A stretch of DNA of 64,000 bases from Limnanthes douglasii subsp. nivea. Taxonomy: Eukaryota > Streptophyta > Magnoliopsida > Brassicales > Limnanthaceae. The notes beneath the pieces are model-generated. The model was not told where the DNA came from. It saw only the letters and a list, made by a program, of their open reading frames with translations, and made no database searches. Of this stretch, positions 1 through 11,070 are shown in pieces. A program made the position numbers and the translations under genes. Numbering within the stretch: the stretch's first letter is position 1; the number at the start of each line of letters is the position of its first letter. The DNA lies in assembly GCA_036936605.1 (NCBI GenBank), contig JAUPFV010000002.1, forward strand, positions 124,480,376 to 124,544,375, read 5' to 3'.

Positions 1-1150
1 TTAATAATCTTCCAGCAAGTTTTAAAAAAACAACCATTAAATCCATCCATCCTTGAGGCACTAGAAGACTTAAGGTTAGTTACAATATTATAGACATCAG
101 AAAATATTATCAGCCTCAGTTACAAGCTTAGGAATACAATTAAACATGTTACTATTCATTAAATTCTCTTCTTCAGTATGATCAACATAAAGAGGGTCAG
201 TGAGAAGAGTTTTAAAGAACTTAGCAGCAAAGTAGCCAGTCTCCTCCTTATTAGAAATCCATTGACCATCATCATTAATATTGTTAATAGTATTCTTTTT
301 CCTTTTTTTTTTACATAATTGTGAAACCGCTTAGAACTTCTGTCACTATTCACCAACCAAGAAGTATAACATTTCTGAAACAAAAAATTCTCCTCCATTT
401 TCAGGGAAAACAGGAGAGTGGCATTAGCTCTGGACATATTGATTTTGGAGTCCATATTGCTGTGAAGTTGATGCTGTTTTTACCATGTGACCAACTTGAA
501 TCTCAATCTCCTGCACTTTACAGAAGATATTTCCAAAGTAAGTTCTATTTTAGTTTTTCAGATCTTTTTTAAGTCTAGAAAGTTTAAACCAGAATTTAAA
601 GAGAGGGGAACCCTCCATATTAGTATCCCAACTGTTTTGAACAAAAGGTAAAAAGTTAGGGTCTAAAGTCAACATATCTAAGAACTTGAAACCTTTTTTT
701 ATAATACTCTTTATCATTGCTAATGGTGATGCATATAGGACTATGATCAGAGCTTGTCCTTACTAAATGCATCACGTTAGTAATGTTAAAATTGTTAGAC
801 CAGATAGAGTTTGTTAAAACTCTATCAAGTCTTTTCCATTTACTATTTTTGTTCCATGTAAACTTAGACCCATAATAACCAGTGTCCTCCAGATTTCAGG
901 TTTGAATCATCTCGTTGAAGTCCTCAGCACTTTCCAAAGAGAAAGTGAGACAACCAATTTGTTCCTCAGTAGAACAAATGGCACTAAAGTCTCCCATCAC
1001 AATCTAGTTCGAGCTGTTAGCCAAATCAGATATGTTCACCAACTCATTCCAGAGGATTCTTCTATTGTGGTATTGGCACTTGGCATAAACACTCGTAAAA
1101 TAAAACTTAATAATTAGGTTAGTATTATAAATGTCTAAATATAAATACTG
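1..1150 (-). pseudogene. L1-type LINE ORF2 fragment (endonuclease C-terminal half and linker towards RT)
   Basis: Minus-strand translation gives the second half of an L1-type apurinic endonuclease. Visible motifs are VMGDFSAIC, then DTGYYGSKFTWNK, RLDRVL and SDHSPI, the usual endonuclease blocks of plant LINEs. Further left (about 455-159) is the conserved linker that precedes the reverse transcriptase (FLFQKCYTSWL...SSKRFHNYVKKK, like the usual NTKFFH block). Stops and frame changes break it, so it is a pseudogene. It continues off the left edge, so the RT domain lies outside the window. The 5' part of the same ORF resumes at 10830 beyond Tat element A, and the reading frame is continuous across the target site. 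In the intact LINE this protein nicks target DNA and reverse-transcribes the element RNA. Confidence 0.8.
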
Positions 1151-1155
1151 AACAT

Positions 1156-1531
1156 TGGTGTGGATTATTTTTTACCGAGGGTAATTTTGTCAGGTGTTTC
1201 ATGGTGTTTCAAAGGTATTTAATGTTTGGGTGTTTTGTAGTGAGAGATTTGAGCTTCCTGGTTATATTAAATGTTCATTACCCTCATTAATGAAAGTGGT
1301 TGGGTATTTATACCTTTAATTATGGGCCACATGGGCTTTCGGGTCAAACTTATGAAACCGGGTCGAGTTCAAAAACCCATTAGTTTATTAAGCAGATTAG
1401 CAATTAGCTTAGTCAAAAGGTGATTAGCTTTTAATACTTTTGTCCAGTTCGGATGGTTCAGTGGGTGGTTTTTGTCTGAATTTCCCCTGTCCGGTTTCCA
1501 CAGTGACTGGTGAAAATTTCTGGACTCATCA
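1156..1531 (-). repeat. 3' LTR of Tat A
   Basis: On the plus strand it begins TGGTGTGG and ends GGACTCATCA. It matches 10459-10824. It has a 10-bp partial duplication (around GTTTCATGGTGTTTC) missing from the other LTR. A TATAAATA box on the minus strand lies inside the pyrimidine-rich U3-like part (near 1310). Confidence 0.95.
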
Positions 1532-1545
1532 GTAGCCCTTTTTTT
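1532..1545 (-). other. Polypurine tract of Tat A
   Basis: Minus strand AAAAAAAGGGCTAC directly abuts the 3' LTR. Tat B and C have near-identical tracts at the same place. It would prime plus-strand DNA synthesis. Confidence 0.8.
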
Positions 1546-1693
1546 AGGTTTTGTTCGAAGGCCTTTGGCAAGACCTAAAGAATCACCTTTGGGAACTTGT
1601 GACATTTTCCGGACGGATTTAATATTTAGTAAAGGACTTATCCGGACTAAAAAACTCTTCAGAAGTTTAAAGGTTTTGCCATGGATCGTGGGA

Positions 1694-1876
1694 CACGTGT
1701 CTCCTTCTGATTCGCATCACCAACCGCTTTTTTCCTAGAACGGTGCTCCCACTAATCCCAAAAAATAACTTCTTCATTTAATGCCTGTGACGTCAGCGTC
1801 GTCTTCAATCATTACTTTCATCTTTTTGTATTCTCCTAGGTTTCTGGGAATCTTTTTTGCCTCTTTAGTATAAATT
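1694..1876 (+). promoter_or_regulatory. Internal plus-strand promoter for the antisense ORF of Tat A (G-box plus TATA)
   Basis: A CACGTG G-box in the context GGACACGTGTC is at 1694-1699. TATAAATT is at 1869-1876, 175 bp downstream of the G-box and 104 bp before the ATG at 1973. Tat B and C have the same motifs at nearly the same spacing, and G has a similar arrangement. G-boxes bind bZIP/bHLH factors in plants. Promoter activity is inferred. Confidence 0.6.
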
Positions 1877-1972
1877 ACCTCATTTTTCATTGTTTTACCA
1901 TCTTCATTACTCTTTCGTTCTTTTACTTCAAAGCTTCTATCTCTCTTCTCAAAATACTTTTGGTGTAAGTTT

Positions 1973-4941
1973 ATGTTTACAGCAAGAAACGCACTTGTAA
2001 AAGGTGGGTGGCTTAATCTTTCGGAGTTAGAGAAAGCATAAAGAGTCGAAGGAGAAAGGCGCATTGCTGCAGGTCTTCCAGTTTCTCCAATCGACAAGTC
2101 TGAAACACCAAACTCAGAGCTTGATCGAGGTTCATCTTCTGCTCGAAGTTCCAAACCCAGAAGGTTATTTCAACCAAGTCTTTCACCCATCGTCTCAGGC
2201 TTATCGGTTCAGGAGTCACAGCCCACTGGCGAACGGGAAAAAGCTGTTACAAGCACAAAGAGACCCTCTCCATTCATAACCATGGGATCAGATGCTGATA
2301 ATTCCCCAGAAAAGCTAACGCTTCGACGAAGAGGCCGCTTAGTAAAAGGTCAGGCTGTTGCTCCACAGTCTAAGTCTCCGAAATCGGGACCCTCTAAGTT
2401 AGGGGCCAAGGACAAAGCGACAGGGTCAGAGGCACCCATCAAAGTTCCTAAGGACAAATCGTCTGGTCCGGAGGCTACCAGAACAAGCCTTCGAAATGAA
2501 CCCTCCGGATCTGAGCACCAGTCGGACACTAGACCACAAAGGGAAAGCGATGCTCAGCCATCCGGACAGCTTACCGAGCCAACTACCAACACTTCTCCAC
2601 CAAAGACAACTGACAATCCTTCAATGGTGATGGAAGATGTGATGAAGGACAGTGTTGAAGAAGCCCCTTCTGAGACTGATGTCTCCGGGCAGACGGGGGA
2701 GGCTGTCATTGTCAAGAAAAGAAAGGGTAAAGAGAAGCTGTGTTTAAAACATCCGGACCTGCCGGAGTCCCTTAAAGGCAGAGTGGGACCTTGCTTCAAC
2801 AAGGTGAGTGTAAAGTATCTGCTAGCCATGCAGAACATTAACTACGCCTTCATTCATACTGCTGAATTAGGCCGGATCCGGACGAAGTGGGGGATCCTAA
2901 AATCTGTTAAAGTGAGGATACCGGTCGATCCGGAGACACCAATGGACTGCAAGCTAAGTGAGATAGTTTTATACATAGAGTTGTTCAACTGGGGACTTAG
3001 ATTTCCCTTGGACCCAGAGATCGTCATATATTTCCATCTGATAAATCTCTGCCCAAGCCAACTGAGTCCCAATGCTTGGTACACTCTCATGGCCTGCATC
3101 ATGGCCTCTAGGCTCTCCGGAATTCCACTTCCAATGGAGCATTTTGCTGTTGTAGCCGGTCTTTGCAAGAATCACATCATCCCCTTCTACCATTTCAATA
3201 TGGGCGACAATTATAAAGTGGTGGATGATCTGCTCGAATCGGAGAAGAATTGGAAGACCCAATTCTTGTTCATTAGTGGAGTTTGTGGAAATGGGAGGAA
3301 TATTAAGGCTGGTGACAACCCAAGCATGCTCACCAGCAGATATAAAGCACAGGTTAATATTTCATCATGTTTGTTTTTCTTTCCTTATAAAAAGTTTGCT
3401 TACTTAAATGCTCTTCTTTTTATTTAGGTAGTGTTGTCGAAGGAGTTCTCCGACTACTTGGAGGAGGGGCAGACTACTTGTGCCAAGCTGAATGCTTGGG
3501 CTGCTGACAAATAGGGAAATCGCTTCCATAATTGTTTTACTGGTGAGATCCCACCTCTGGAACACAACCGACCGGAGAGCTTGTCTTAGCCGAAACTGAC
3601 CACACCGCCTCCTCCTGGTGTCATTCTATAGAGGACATATGAGAAGGATGGGAAGCTGGCCTTGCCAGGCAGAGCTAAAGCCCTAAGTAAAATGAAGGGC
3701 AAGAAAGGAAAGAAAAAACTAGATGTAGCTGAGGTCAACCAAGGTGGTGTTGAGGAGATTGTCCCAGCAAACCAGGAGGTGCAGGACCAAGGAGGAATTG
3801 ATGATGCTCTGCTTCAAGTGGTGGAAAATGAGAGTACCAAAGAGGCAGTTGGACTTCCAAAACCCTCAAAGGCTCCCAAAAATGACCGAAAACGGGCAGC
3901 AGATGGTGGAGATAGGGAAGCCAAGAAGAAGAAAATCTCCAAGAGAGATGAAGTTGCTCTCCGGCCTCCAGAGTCTCTTCCTCCGGTCGACCCAACAGAC
4001 CCAACACAGGCAGAGCAAATCCCAAGTGACTTTCACACCGGAGAGGGTGCTGGAGGGGATATTAACATTGATAGAGTAGACATCAGTGGCCTTCAAGGGA
4101 TTTGCCTTTGCTTTGAAGACCTCTAGAAGGAAGACTTTTCTGGCCCTTACCTCCCTCCAATCTCTTCGAACATTTTCACTTTCAATGGTAAGTTTTTTCT
4201 GTTTCAGGAGAGAAGGACATGGTGACCCACTCCTTGTTGAGCAATATTCAACCGGTGCTCAACTTGGAGAGACAAGTGCGAAATCAATCCACCCTCATCA
4301 ACACACTCAACTCAGATAAAGAGAGATGTCTAACAACCTCCTTAATGCCAACCAGAATGTTGAGGCATTAAGGAGAGAGATCGAGGAGTTGATAAAAAGG
4401 AAAAGAGAATTTGACCACTAAGCTGGCCACTTCAGAGGGGGTTAACAAAGAGCTCCAACCCAAGTGTTATGGCTTGGAGAAGGATCTTTCCACTTCAAAA
4501 TAGGAGGTGAAGGCCAAAGACAATGTCATTCAGACCCTAACCAATGACAAGATTTCGCTCGAAGATGCTGTGTCTAGGATTAACCAGGATAAAGATGGCT
4601 TGATAAAGGAGCAGGAGAAGACAATCCAAGCCAGAATCGATGCATACACCAAAAAGGTGATAGATTCCCAAGAGGAAAGGTATGCTGAAGTTAAATCAGA
4701 TATGGTCTTGCTCTTTCACCAAAAATTTCTGAAGAGGACACTAGGAGATTTATGGCGATTTGTGGAATACGAAGACCTTCCTCACCATACTATGGCCGAT
4801 GGTGATAAGCACTATTATTCCAATGGTTGGGATGATACTACTGATGAAGATGAAAGGACCGGAGAGAGCCTTAACGAGGAACCCAAAGACTCCAAGAAGA
4901 AACCAGATGAGGCTGGACCATCTAAGGAAGCTCAGCCTTAG
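1973..4941 (+). pseudogene. Antisense ORF (aORF) of Tat A, broken
   Basis: Encoded opposite to pol between integrase and 3' LTR. It starts with MFTARNALVKGGWLNL, as in copies B and C. It then has a Ser/Pro/Lys-rich part, a globular segment (FNWGLRFPLDPE, LSPNAWYTLMA, FYHFNMGD), basic linkers (KMKGKKGKKK), a coiled coil and an acidic C-terminus ending at TAG 4939-4941. The globular segment resembles the family annotated as 'putative gypsy type transposon' in plants, a similarity recalled and not searched. Damage includes TAA at 2039-2041 (CAA in copy C), TAG at 3512-3514 (Trp in C), and a 1-base loss near 4200. The sequence from 3353 to 3431 is intron-like and disrupts the frame if unspliced. 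Function is unknown. Confidence 0.8.
3353..3431 (+). other. Conserved intron in the aORF of Tat A
   Basis: An AT-rich 79-bp insert starts GTTAAT and ends with a T-rich tract and GGTAG. It interrupts the aORF exactly where copies B, C and D have GT-AG introns. The flanking coding sequence resumes with VLSKEFSDYL, matching the exon 2 start of the others. The donor is weaker than GTAAG and one exon base is missing next to it, consistent with decay. Confidence 0.65.
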
Positions 4942-4986
4942 AATTTTAACTATCTTTTTATTTTCCTTTAATTTTTGTGTTAGACT

Positions 4987-5084
4987 AAATTCCTTGGATG
5001 GCCAAGGAATTTTTGTAGCCGTGTCCGACTCTTGTCCGGATAATCTTTTAAAACTTCAAAGTCCTTGGATGGCCAAGGCACTTT
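4987..5084 (+). other. Paired inverted repeats after the aORF stop (Tat A)
   Basis: Two hairpins lie 46 and 117 bp after the aORF stop. The first (4987-5012) is a perfect 11-bp stem, AAATTCCTTGG and its complement, around ATGG. The second (5058-5084) has the core CCTTGG-ATGG-CCAAGG with an AAAGT/ACTTT extension and one bulged base. B and C have the same pair at equivalent distances. It sits between the convergent 3' ends of aORF and pol, so a role in 3' end formation is possible (inference). Confidence 0.7.
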
Positions 5085-5452
5085 ACATATTTTAATATCA
5101 CTCCCCGGTGTTAGCCAGGCAATTTTATCTTACACAATTCTTGCATTGTCTTATAGTTACCCAATTTTGATGGCTAATGTTTTAATAGCCCTTAGTTATT
5201 TTACAAGTATTTTAAGGTGAGAGTGTTTAAATTCTCCGATGACAAATATTTAAATGGTCATCATTCTACCAATTCAATCCGGTCTGCCAGTGATACTTTA
5301 TAAAGTTTCAAAGAAGCTATCAATCGAAACACTCTGATTTTTTTTTTAAAAAGGCATCGAATTTCAATAAAAAGCCCACGCCACCAGGGTAGGAAAGAGT
5401 ATGCCCCATAATATTTACATGGAGTTTAAACAAGTCAATATTTACATATCTT

Positions 5453-8029
5453 TCATTCTAGATACAACCGGAGGTGTTCAATGTTCCAGAGGTGATTCAA
5501 GATCCTTCCATCTTTATCTTGAATCCTGTATGTCCTAGGCTTAAACTTTTCGCTGACCACATAGGGTCCTTCCCAAGTTGGAGCTAGCTTGCCGAACTGC
5601 TTCTCCTTAGTATGTAGGAAGACTGTTCTCAACACTTTATCCCCTGGTTGAAAATCTCTCCTTTTGACTCTTGAAGCAAAACTTCTTCTCATCAAACCCT
5701 GATAATGTTTGGCTTTGAGATGAGCCTTAACTCTTTTTTCTTCTATCAAGTCAAGTTGACTTCTGATTGCCACTTCATTAGCGTGTTCGGAAAAATTGTG
5801 GACTCTGAATGAAGGAAGAGTTGCTTCTATAGGAGCTATTGCATACATACCATATACCAAGGCAAACAGGGATTCCTGTGTAGCAGCCCCAGGAGTAGTC
5901 CGGTAGGCCCATAGTACTTCTTGTAGATAACTTGGCCACTTTCCAGTAACTCCTTCTAAATTCTTTTTAAGACCGGATAAGATGTTCCTATTTGCCACTT
6001 CAACCTGACCATTTGCCTGTGGGTGGAAAGGAGAATAAAAGAAATGCTGAATGCCTCTAGAGGCACTGAAACTCTCCATATCCTTATTATCAAATTGTGG
6101 CCCATTGTCTGTGGTTATCTTTTGTGGAACCCCAAATCTGCAGCAAATATTAGATAAGATAAACTTTATAACAGCTTTTGAAGTAGTTCATGCCAATGGG
6201 GCTGCTTCTATCTACTTTGAGAAATAATCGATGACAACTATAATAGTTTTGCACCCCTCCAAATGCCATAGGTAGAGGTCCCACCAGATCCAGCCCCCAA
6301 CGAGCAAAAGGTATTGGTTCAGAAATTGACTCTAAAGGGACAGCTGGGATATGAATTTCATTACTGTATCTTTGGCATGGATCACACTTCTTTACCAATT
6401 CCTTCGCATCTTCCATTATAGAGGGCCAGTAGTATCCGGTCAACAAGACTCTTCTGGTTAAAGCTCTATAACCACAGTGTGCTGACCCCTCACCATCATG
6501 AAGTTCAGAGAGCACTACTTGGGACTCTTCAATCCCCAAACATCGTAATAGAGGTTTGCTAAAAGACTTCTTGTAAAGAACATCTCTTAGGATTACAAAT
6601 CCATGAGCCTTATACTTCACTTTCCTTGCCACTGCTTTCTCCGGAGGCAAGATACCATCTGAGATATATTGAAAAAGAGGATACTTTCAGTCTTAAGGTT
6701 GAATTACTTGTATGTTTAAACTTTCCTCCCCTTCCGTGCTCTGATTAAGATGAATGGATGGGCATTCCTGCACGTGAATCCATGGTTAGGACTCAGAATA
6801 TGTTATGGTTGCCAAGGAGTCTGCTAGAGTATTTTATGTTCGGGGTATGTGCTCATAGGTGATCTCTTTGAAGTTAAGTGCCACTTCTTTAAGAACAAAC
6901 AAATATTTAATCAGTTGCTCTTTTTTTGCCTCGGATTGACCTTGTGCATGATGGATAAGAAGCTGAGAATCGCTCATTAACCTGACTCTTTTGGCCCTAC
7001 AAATTAGGGATAACTTTAAACCGGCTATGACGGCTTCATATTTGGACTCATTATTGGAATCCCTGAAAGAAAAACATATAGCCTGGTATATTTTGTCACC
7101 ATACGGAGAGGTTAAACATATCCCAGCACCACATCCCATGGTACTTGATCCACCATCAGTCCGGACAACCCCTACTTTCTTAGTCTTTTCACCTGATGCT
7201 TGCTTAGTATCTCTGTCCGAATGGAATTCAACTAGGAAGTCAGCAACAGACTGCCAAGTGTAGTTCTTTTTCCACACTCTTCACCATCATATCATCAATG
7301 TAGACTTCCACGTTTCTTCCAATCTGATTAGCGAAGGCTTTGTTCACCAACCTCTGATAAGTAGCCCCAAAAATTTTTAACTCAAAAGGCATCACCTTAT
7401 AACAATGAAGGCCCCTATCAGTAACAAAAGTAGTGTGTTCTTGATCCTTTGGATCCACTTGAATCTGATTATACCCGGATAAGGCATCTATAAAGAACAA
7501 CAACTTGTTCCCAGACGTGGAGTCTACCAACTGATCAATCCGAGGGACCGGATACATGTCTTTTGGGCAAGCCCTATTAAGGTCTGTAAAGTCAATGCAC
7601 ATTCGCTACTTCCCATTTTTCTTTTTTACTAACACCGGATTGGCTGTCCATAAAGGGTACTGGGATTCCTTTATATGCCCCATCTTAGTAAGCCGGTCGA
7701 CCTCTTAAACTATGAAATCAGCTTTCTCCTTAGAAAAAGCTCTCATCTTTTGTACAACAGGTGCTATATCTCTTCGGATGGATAGTTGGTGTGATATAAT
7801 ACTTGCAGGCACTCTGGTCACATCAGCATTGCACCAAGCAAAAACATGTTGATGGTTTAGTAAAAAAGACATCATTTTACTCTTCAGTTAGATGTCATCT
7901 TAGATCCGATCTTGACATTTCTTCCTTCAGCCAGAGAGTGAGTTTCAACCTCTTCAATTGGTATTAAAAAACCAAGGGTCTCTCTGGGTGATCAATTTCA
8001 CCCTCTCCCCCAGAGAGCCCCTCCAACTG
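5453..8029 (-). pseudogene. Tat A pol: RT, RNase H, integrase (broken, internal deletion)
   Basis: RT is seen from about 7750 down to 7257 (KNGKWRMCIDFTDLNRACPKD, then the catalytic YIDDMMVKS). Near 7255 the sequence jumps from the RT palm into ADFLVEFHSD at the start of the archaeal-type RNase H. Compared with B, this removes about 0.7 kb holding the RT thumb and the first RNase H-like domain. The second RNase H follows (RTDGGSSTMGCGAG, NNESKYEAVIAGLKL, SDSQLLIHHAQGQ). Integrase has the HHCC zinc finger (HDGEGSAHCGYRAL...CDPCQRY) and DDE-region blocks (RWGLDLVGPLP, DNGPQFDN, HPQANGQVEVAN). It ends NIEHLRLYLE at TAG 5453. No chromodomain follows, as usual for Tat. Several frame breaks make it non-functional. 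Confidence 0.9.
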
Positions 8030-10386
8030 TTAATCCTCATTGATCCGAACTGCCCCCAAAGTTCGAGGGGCCAGTGCTGTTGCATAACACTCCCTTGCTA
8101 TCTTTTGACTACTTCGGACTACTCCAACTTGTCCTTGCACAACGTATTTTAAACATTGGTGGACTGTCGAGGCCACAACATGCATCCTGGAGAGCCAAGA
8201 TCTTCCCAAAATGGCATTATAACAAGTGGGACAATCCACCACAATAAAAATTACTCTAACCATCTTCTTAAAAGGGCCCTTGCCCAACAAAACCTCCTCC
8301 TCAAACTCCCCGATCACGTCCGTTGAGCTTCCAGTGAAACCCACAATTAAACTATTCGAACGCTGAATCACTGCTGGATACTTCATTTATTTATAGGAAG
8401 TCAAAAAGAGGATATTCGTTGAACTACCGGTGTCCACCAAACGTTGTCTGATGTTATTACCCCCAATGGATGCTCCTATTACCACAGCATCTTCATGAGG
8501 ACCAGCTATGTCCCTCAAATCATTTTCATCGAAAACAATGAAGGGAAAAGAAATTTGCGATTGATAGGAAGTCATGCCTCCTTCCAGTTGAGTAGCTAGA
8601 GTATGAATATGCCTTTTTCTCGAAGAAGCAGTCGGTGCAGTCATGGTGTCTCTCCCAAATATTGTAAGTGACTCAAAAAAACTGATGAATCCGGACACCG
8701 TCTTGCCGTGTTCTGTGATAACACCCACCTTATTTCGGGTTGGATCAGGATCCAAATACTCTGACTCCACATCAAATCTTTCAATTATCACCATAGCCCC
8801 ATCCGGAGCTGATGTCCCTGCATTGTTTTGGCCAGTCAGATGAGCATATTCCCACTTCTTCTTTTAACATAAACACCCAACTTTCCTCTTTCGAGCAAAT
8901 TTTGTACCTCTTGTTTCAAAGCGATGCAATCTTCTGTGTTATGACCAATATCTTTATGATATTGGCAGAAACAATTATTACGACTTTCCCTAGGAGATTG
9001 AAGCGCAGCTGGCTTCCTGAAGTGCATTTTGTCTTTTGTTTTGTCATAGATGGTTGCCACATTCTCTTTTAACTCGGCAAACCACTCCGGTTGAACCCAA
9101 GGCCCTCGCTTATTTCTGGATTGTTGACTCTGAGCTGGTGCTGGGTGGGATTGAGCCTTGGCCCTGCTGGGACCCTGTCTGGCTTCTTTAGCCTTATACC
9201 CGGACTGATTCTGATTCTGGTTTGGTGCAGTTGGGGCCAATCTCACCTGCCTATGCACCCTGGTCTTCTTTGTTTCATCTACATTGATTTGTTTCCCAAC
9301 CTGATTCAGTAAATCGCCCCACGTCATGGCCTTCTTTCTGGTTACTGAATCAGCCAAATTACCAGGGTTCAAACCCTGTCTTAGAGAAGCTATTGCTACT
9401 TGTTCAAAGCAATCAGCTAATTCATTCTTCGTGTTCACAAAGCGACTTATATATTCTTTCAAGGATTCATTTGGCTCTTGGGCACAATGGATAATAGTGT
9501 CTCCATTTCCCTTCACTTCCTTACTTCCTACAAACTGCCTCCGGAAGGCCACCCAAAAAGTATCAAAATTTCTGATGCAGCCATGTGGCAGACTATTGTA
9601 CCACTTTAGAGCACTCCCCGTAATAGACTAGGAGAACGCTCGACAAAGCAACTTATCATCATCGTCAAAATTCATCATAATTTTTTTGAATTGCTCCAGA
9701 TGATTATCTGGATCTTTACTCCCATCGTATTTTTCCATCTTTGTGCTGTCAAACCTCTTAGGAAGGTTTCCGGACAGTATCTTGGAAGACAATAGATATT
9801 GTCTCCAATTCCGACCACGACTAAACACAGTATCTTCATTGGGAGTTGCAAAGATACCTGGTTTATCATAAAAGGCGAAAGGATCCATCAACAATCGGTC
9901 TACATGTCTCCGGCCATGGCTGTGACCATGAGATGACCTTTTTCCTAGATATCTTTTCAACCTTCCATGCATGTCCCTCTTTCTTTAATACTTTTTAACC
10001 AACTTCTGCTTCTTTTTAGAACGGCCTTCATCGCTATTGGATGACATGGACTCATAAACTCCATCTTCGTTCGAGGAGCTACTAGAGGATTCTGAATCTG
10101 AATCTGAGCTCTCCACCGGCTTAGACCGGTGAGACTTCTTTGAGCTAGCATGAGTCTTTTTAGTACTTACATGGGTTTTTGCCGATGGGTCAAGCTCCCT
10201 TGGATTGTCAGTGTGGTGAACGGCTGACACTTTTGATTTTTCTTTTAAGCTCATCTCCACCCTTTTAGCAGCCCTCAAGGCTTCTATCTAAGCTTTCAAT
10301 CTATCTTTCTCTTCAATCGTGTATTCATCATTTTCTCCCACCACTTCTGCCAAATTTGGTGGCACGGCCTGCTTGTCCGGATTCAT
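8030..10386 (-). pseudogene. Tat A gag-protease (broken)
   Basis: The probable start is ATG 10386 (MNPDKQAVPPNLAEVV), 54 bases after the primer binding site. A Ser/Asp/Lys-rich region follows (KKTHASSKKSHRSKPVESSDSDSE). Next is the retrotransposon gag domain (LEQFKKIMMNF, GSALKWYNSLP, FWVAFRRQFVGS) and a CCHC-like knuckle variant (CQYHKDIGHNTEDC). Protease has LVDTGSSTNILF near 8420. The frame is broken by several stops, e.g. in LKA*IEAL near 10290 and after the first Lys-rich block near 9985. It ends at TAA 8030-8032, at the same position as a stop in B and C, followed by CAG. Confidence 0.9.
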
Positions 10387-10439
10387 CCGAACTGACTTTT
10401 CTTGATGGTTTTGAATGCTAAATTCAGGCACCTTCTTCT

Positions 10440-10455
10440 CCCACTGTGGTCGCCA
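10440..10455 (-). other. Primer binding site of Tat A
   Basis: Minus strand TGGCGACCACAGTGGG lies 3 bases inside the 5' LTR. It fits the 3' end of a plant tRNA-Arg (as recalled, the UCG acceptor ending CTCCCACTGTGGTCG-CCA). Tat C has the same site and B differs by one base. Confidence 0.75.
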
Positions 10456-10458
10456 ATT

Positions 10459-10824
10459 TGGTGTGAATTATTTTTTACTAAGGGTAATTTTATCAGGTGT
10501 TTCAAAGATATTTAATGTTTGGGTGTTTTGTAGTGAGAGATTTGAGCTGCCTGGTTGTATTAAATGTTCATTACCCTCATTAATGAAAGTGGTTGGGTAT
10601 TTATACCTTTAATTATGGGCCACATGGGCTTTCGGGTCAAACTTATGAAATTGGGTCGAGTTTAAAACCCCATTAGTTTATTAAGCAGATTAGCAATTAG
10701 CTTAGTCAAAAGATGATTAGCTTTTAATACTTTTGTCCAGTTCGGATGATTCAGTGGGTGGTTTTTATCCGAATTGCCCCTGTCTGGTTTCTACAGTGAC
10801 TGGTGAAAATTTCCGGACTCATCA
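10459..10824 (-). repeat. 5' LTR of Tat A
   Basis: A 366-bp repeat matching 1156-1531. On the minus strand it runs from TGATGAG to CACCA. Target duplication AACAT follows at 10825-10829. Confidence 0.95.
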
Positions 10825-10829
10825 AACAT

Positions 10830-11070
10830 GATTAGAAATAACTTCAATCTTAAAATCATTTTTTCACATCAACCAAACTTTGTTAGATAAGTTATTAGTA
10901 TAATTCTCAAACCCAAGCTTATTAGAGATAATAGGCAGATTGTCAACACTAGTAAAAGGTTGTTGGCAAGTAAACAGATCAATTTGCTTTTTCTTAATGA
11001 TGAATTTAAGTCTTCTGATAGTAGACTTATTGTCGATGCCACGCAGGTTCCAATTGAGGATTTTCATCAT
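10830..11070 (-). pseudogene. LINE ORF2 start: endonuclease N-terminus
   Basis: It begins MMKILNWNLRGIDNKSTIRRL, the typical start of an L1 endonuclease (KILNWNCRG). The next block, KKQIDLF, corresponds to the usual 'PDVLFLQET' strand. A stop follows NKVWLM. After removal of Tat A, the frame joins into the fragment at 1-1150. The ATGATG start overlaps the stop codon of ORF1. Confidence 0.8.

Larger units (their letters stand above)
1156..10824 (-). mobile_element. Tat element A (Ty3/gypsy LTR retrotransposon) inserted in the LINE
   Basis: A complete but decayed LTR retrotransposon of about 9.7 kb. The 5-bp target duplication AACAT is at 1151-1155 and 10825-10829. LTRs are 376 and 366 bp and read TGATGAG...CACCA on the minus strand. 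Minus-strand order from the right is 5' LTR, PBS, gag-protease, RT-RNase H-integrase, antisense ORF, polypurine tract, 3' LTR. By eye the LTRs differ at about 19 of 366 aligned positions plus one 10-bp indel, so this is a moderately old insertion. Gag and pol have stops and frameshifts, and about 0.7 kb of RT/RNase H is deleted. The archaeal-type RNase H and the antisense ORF place it in the Tat lineage. Confidence 0.95.
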
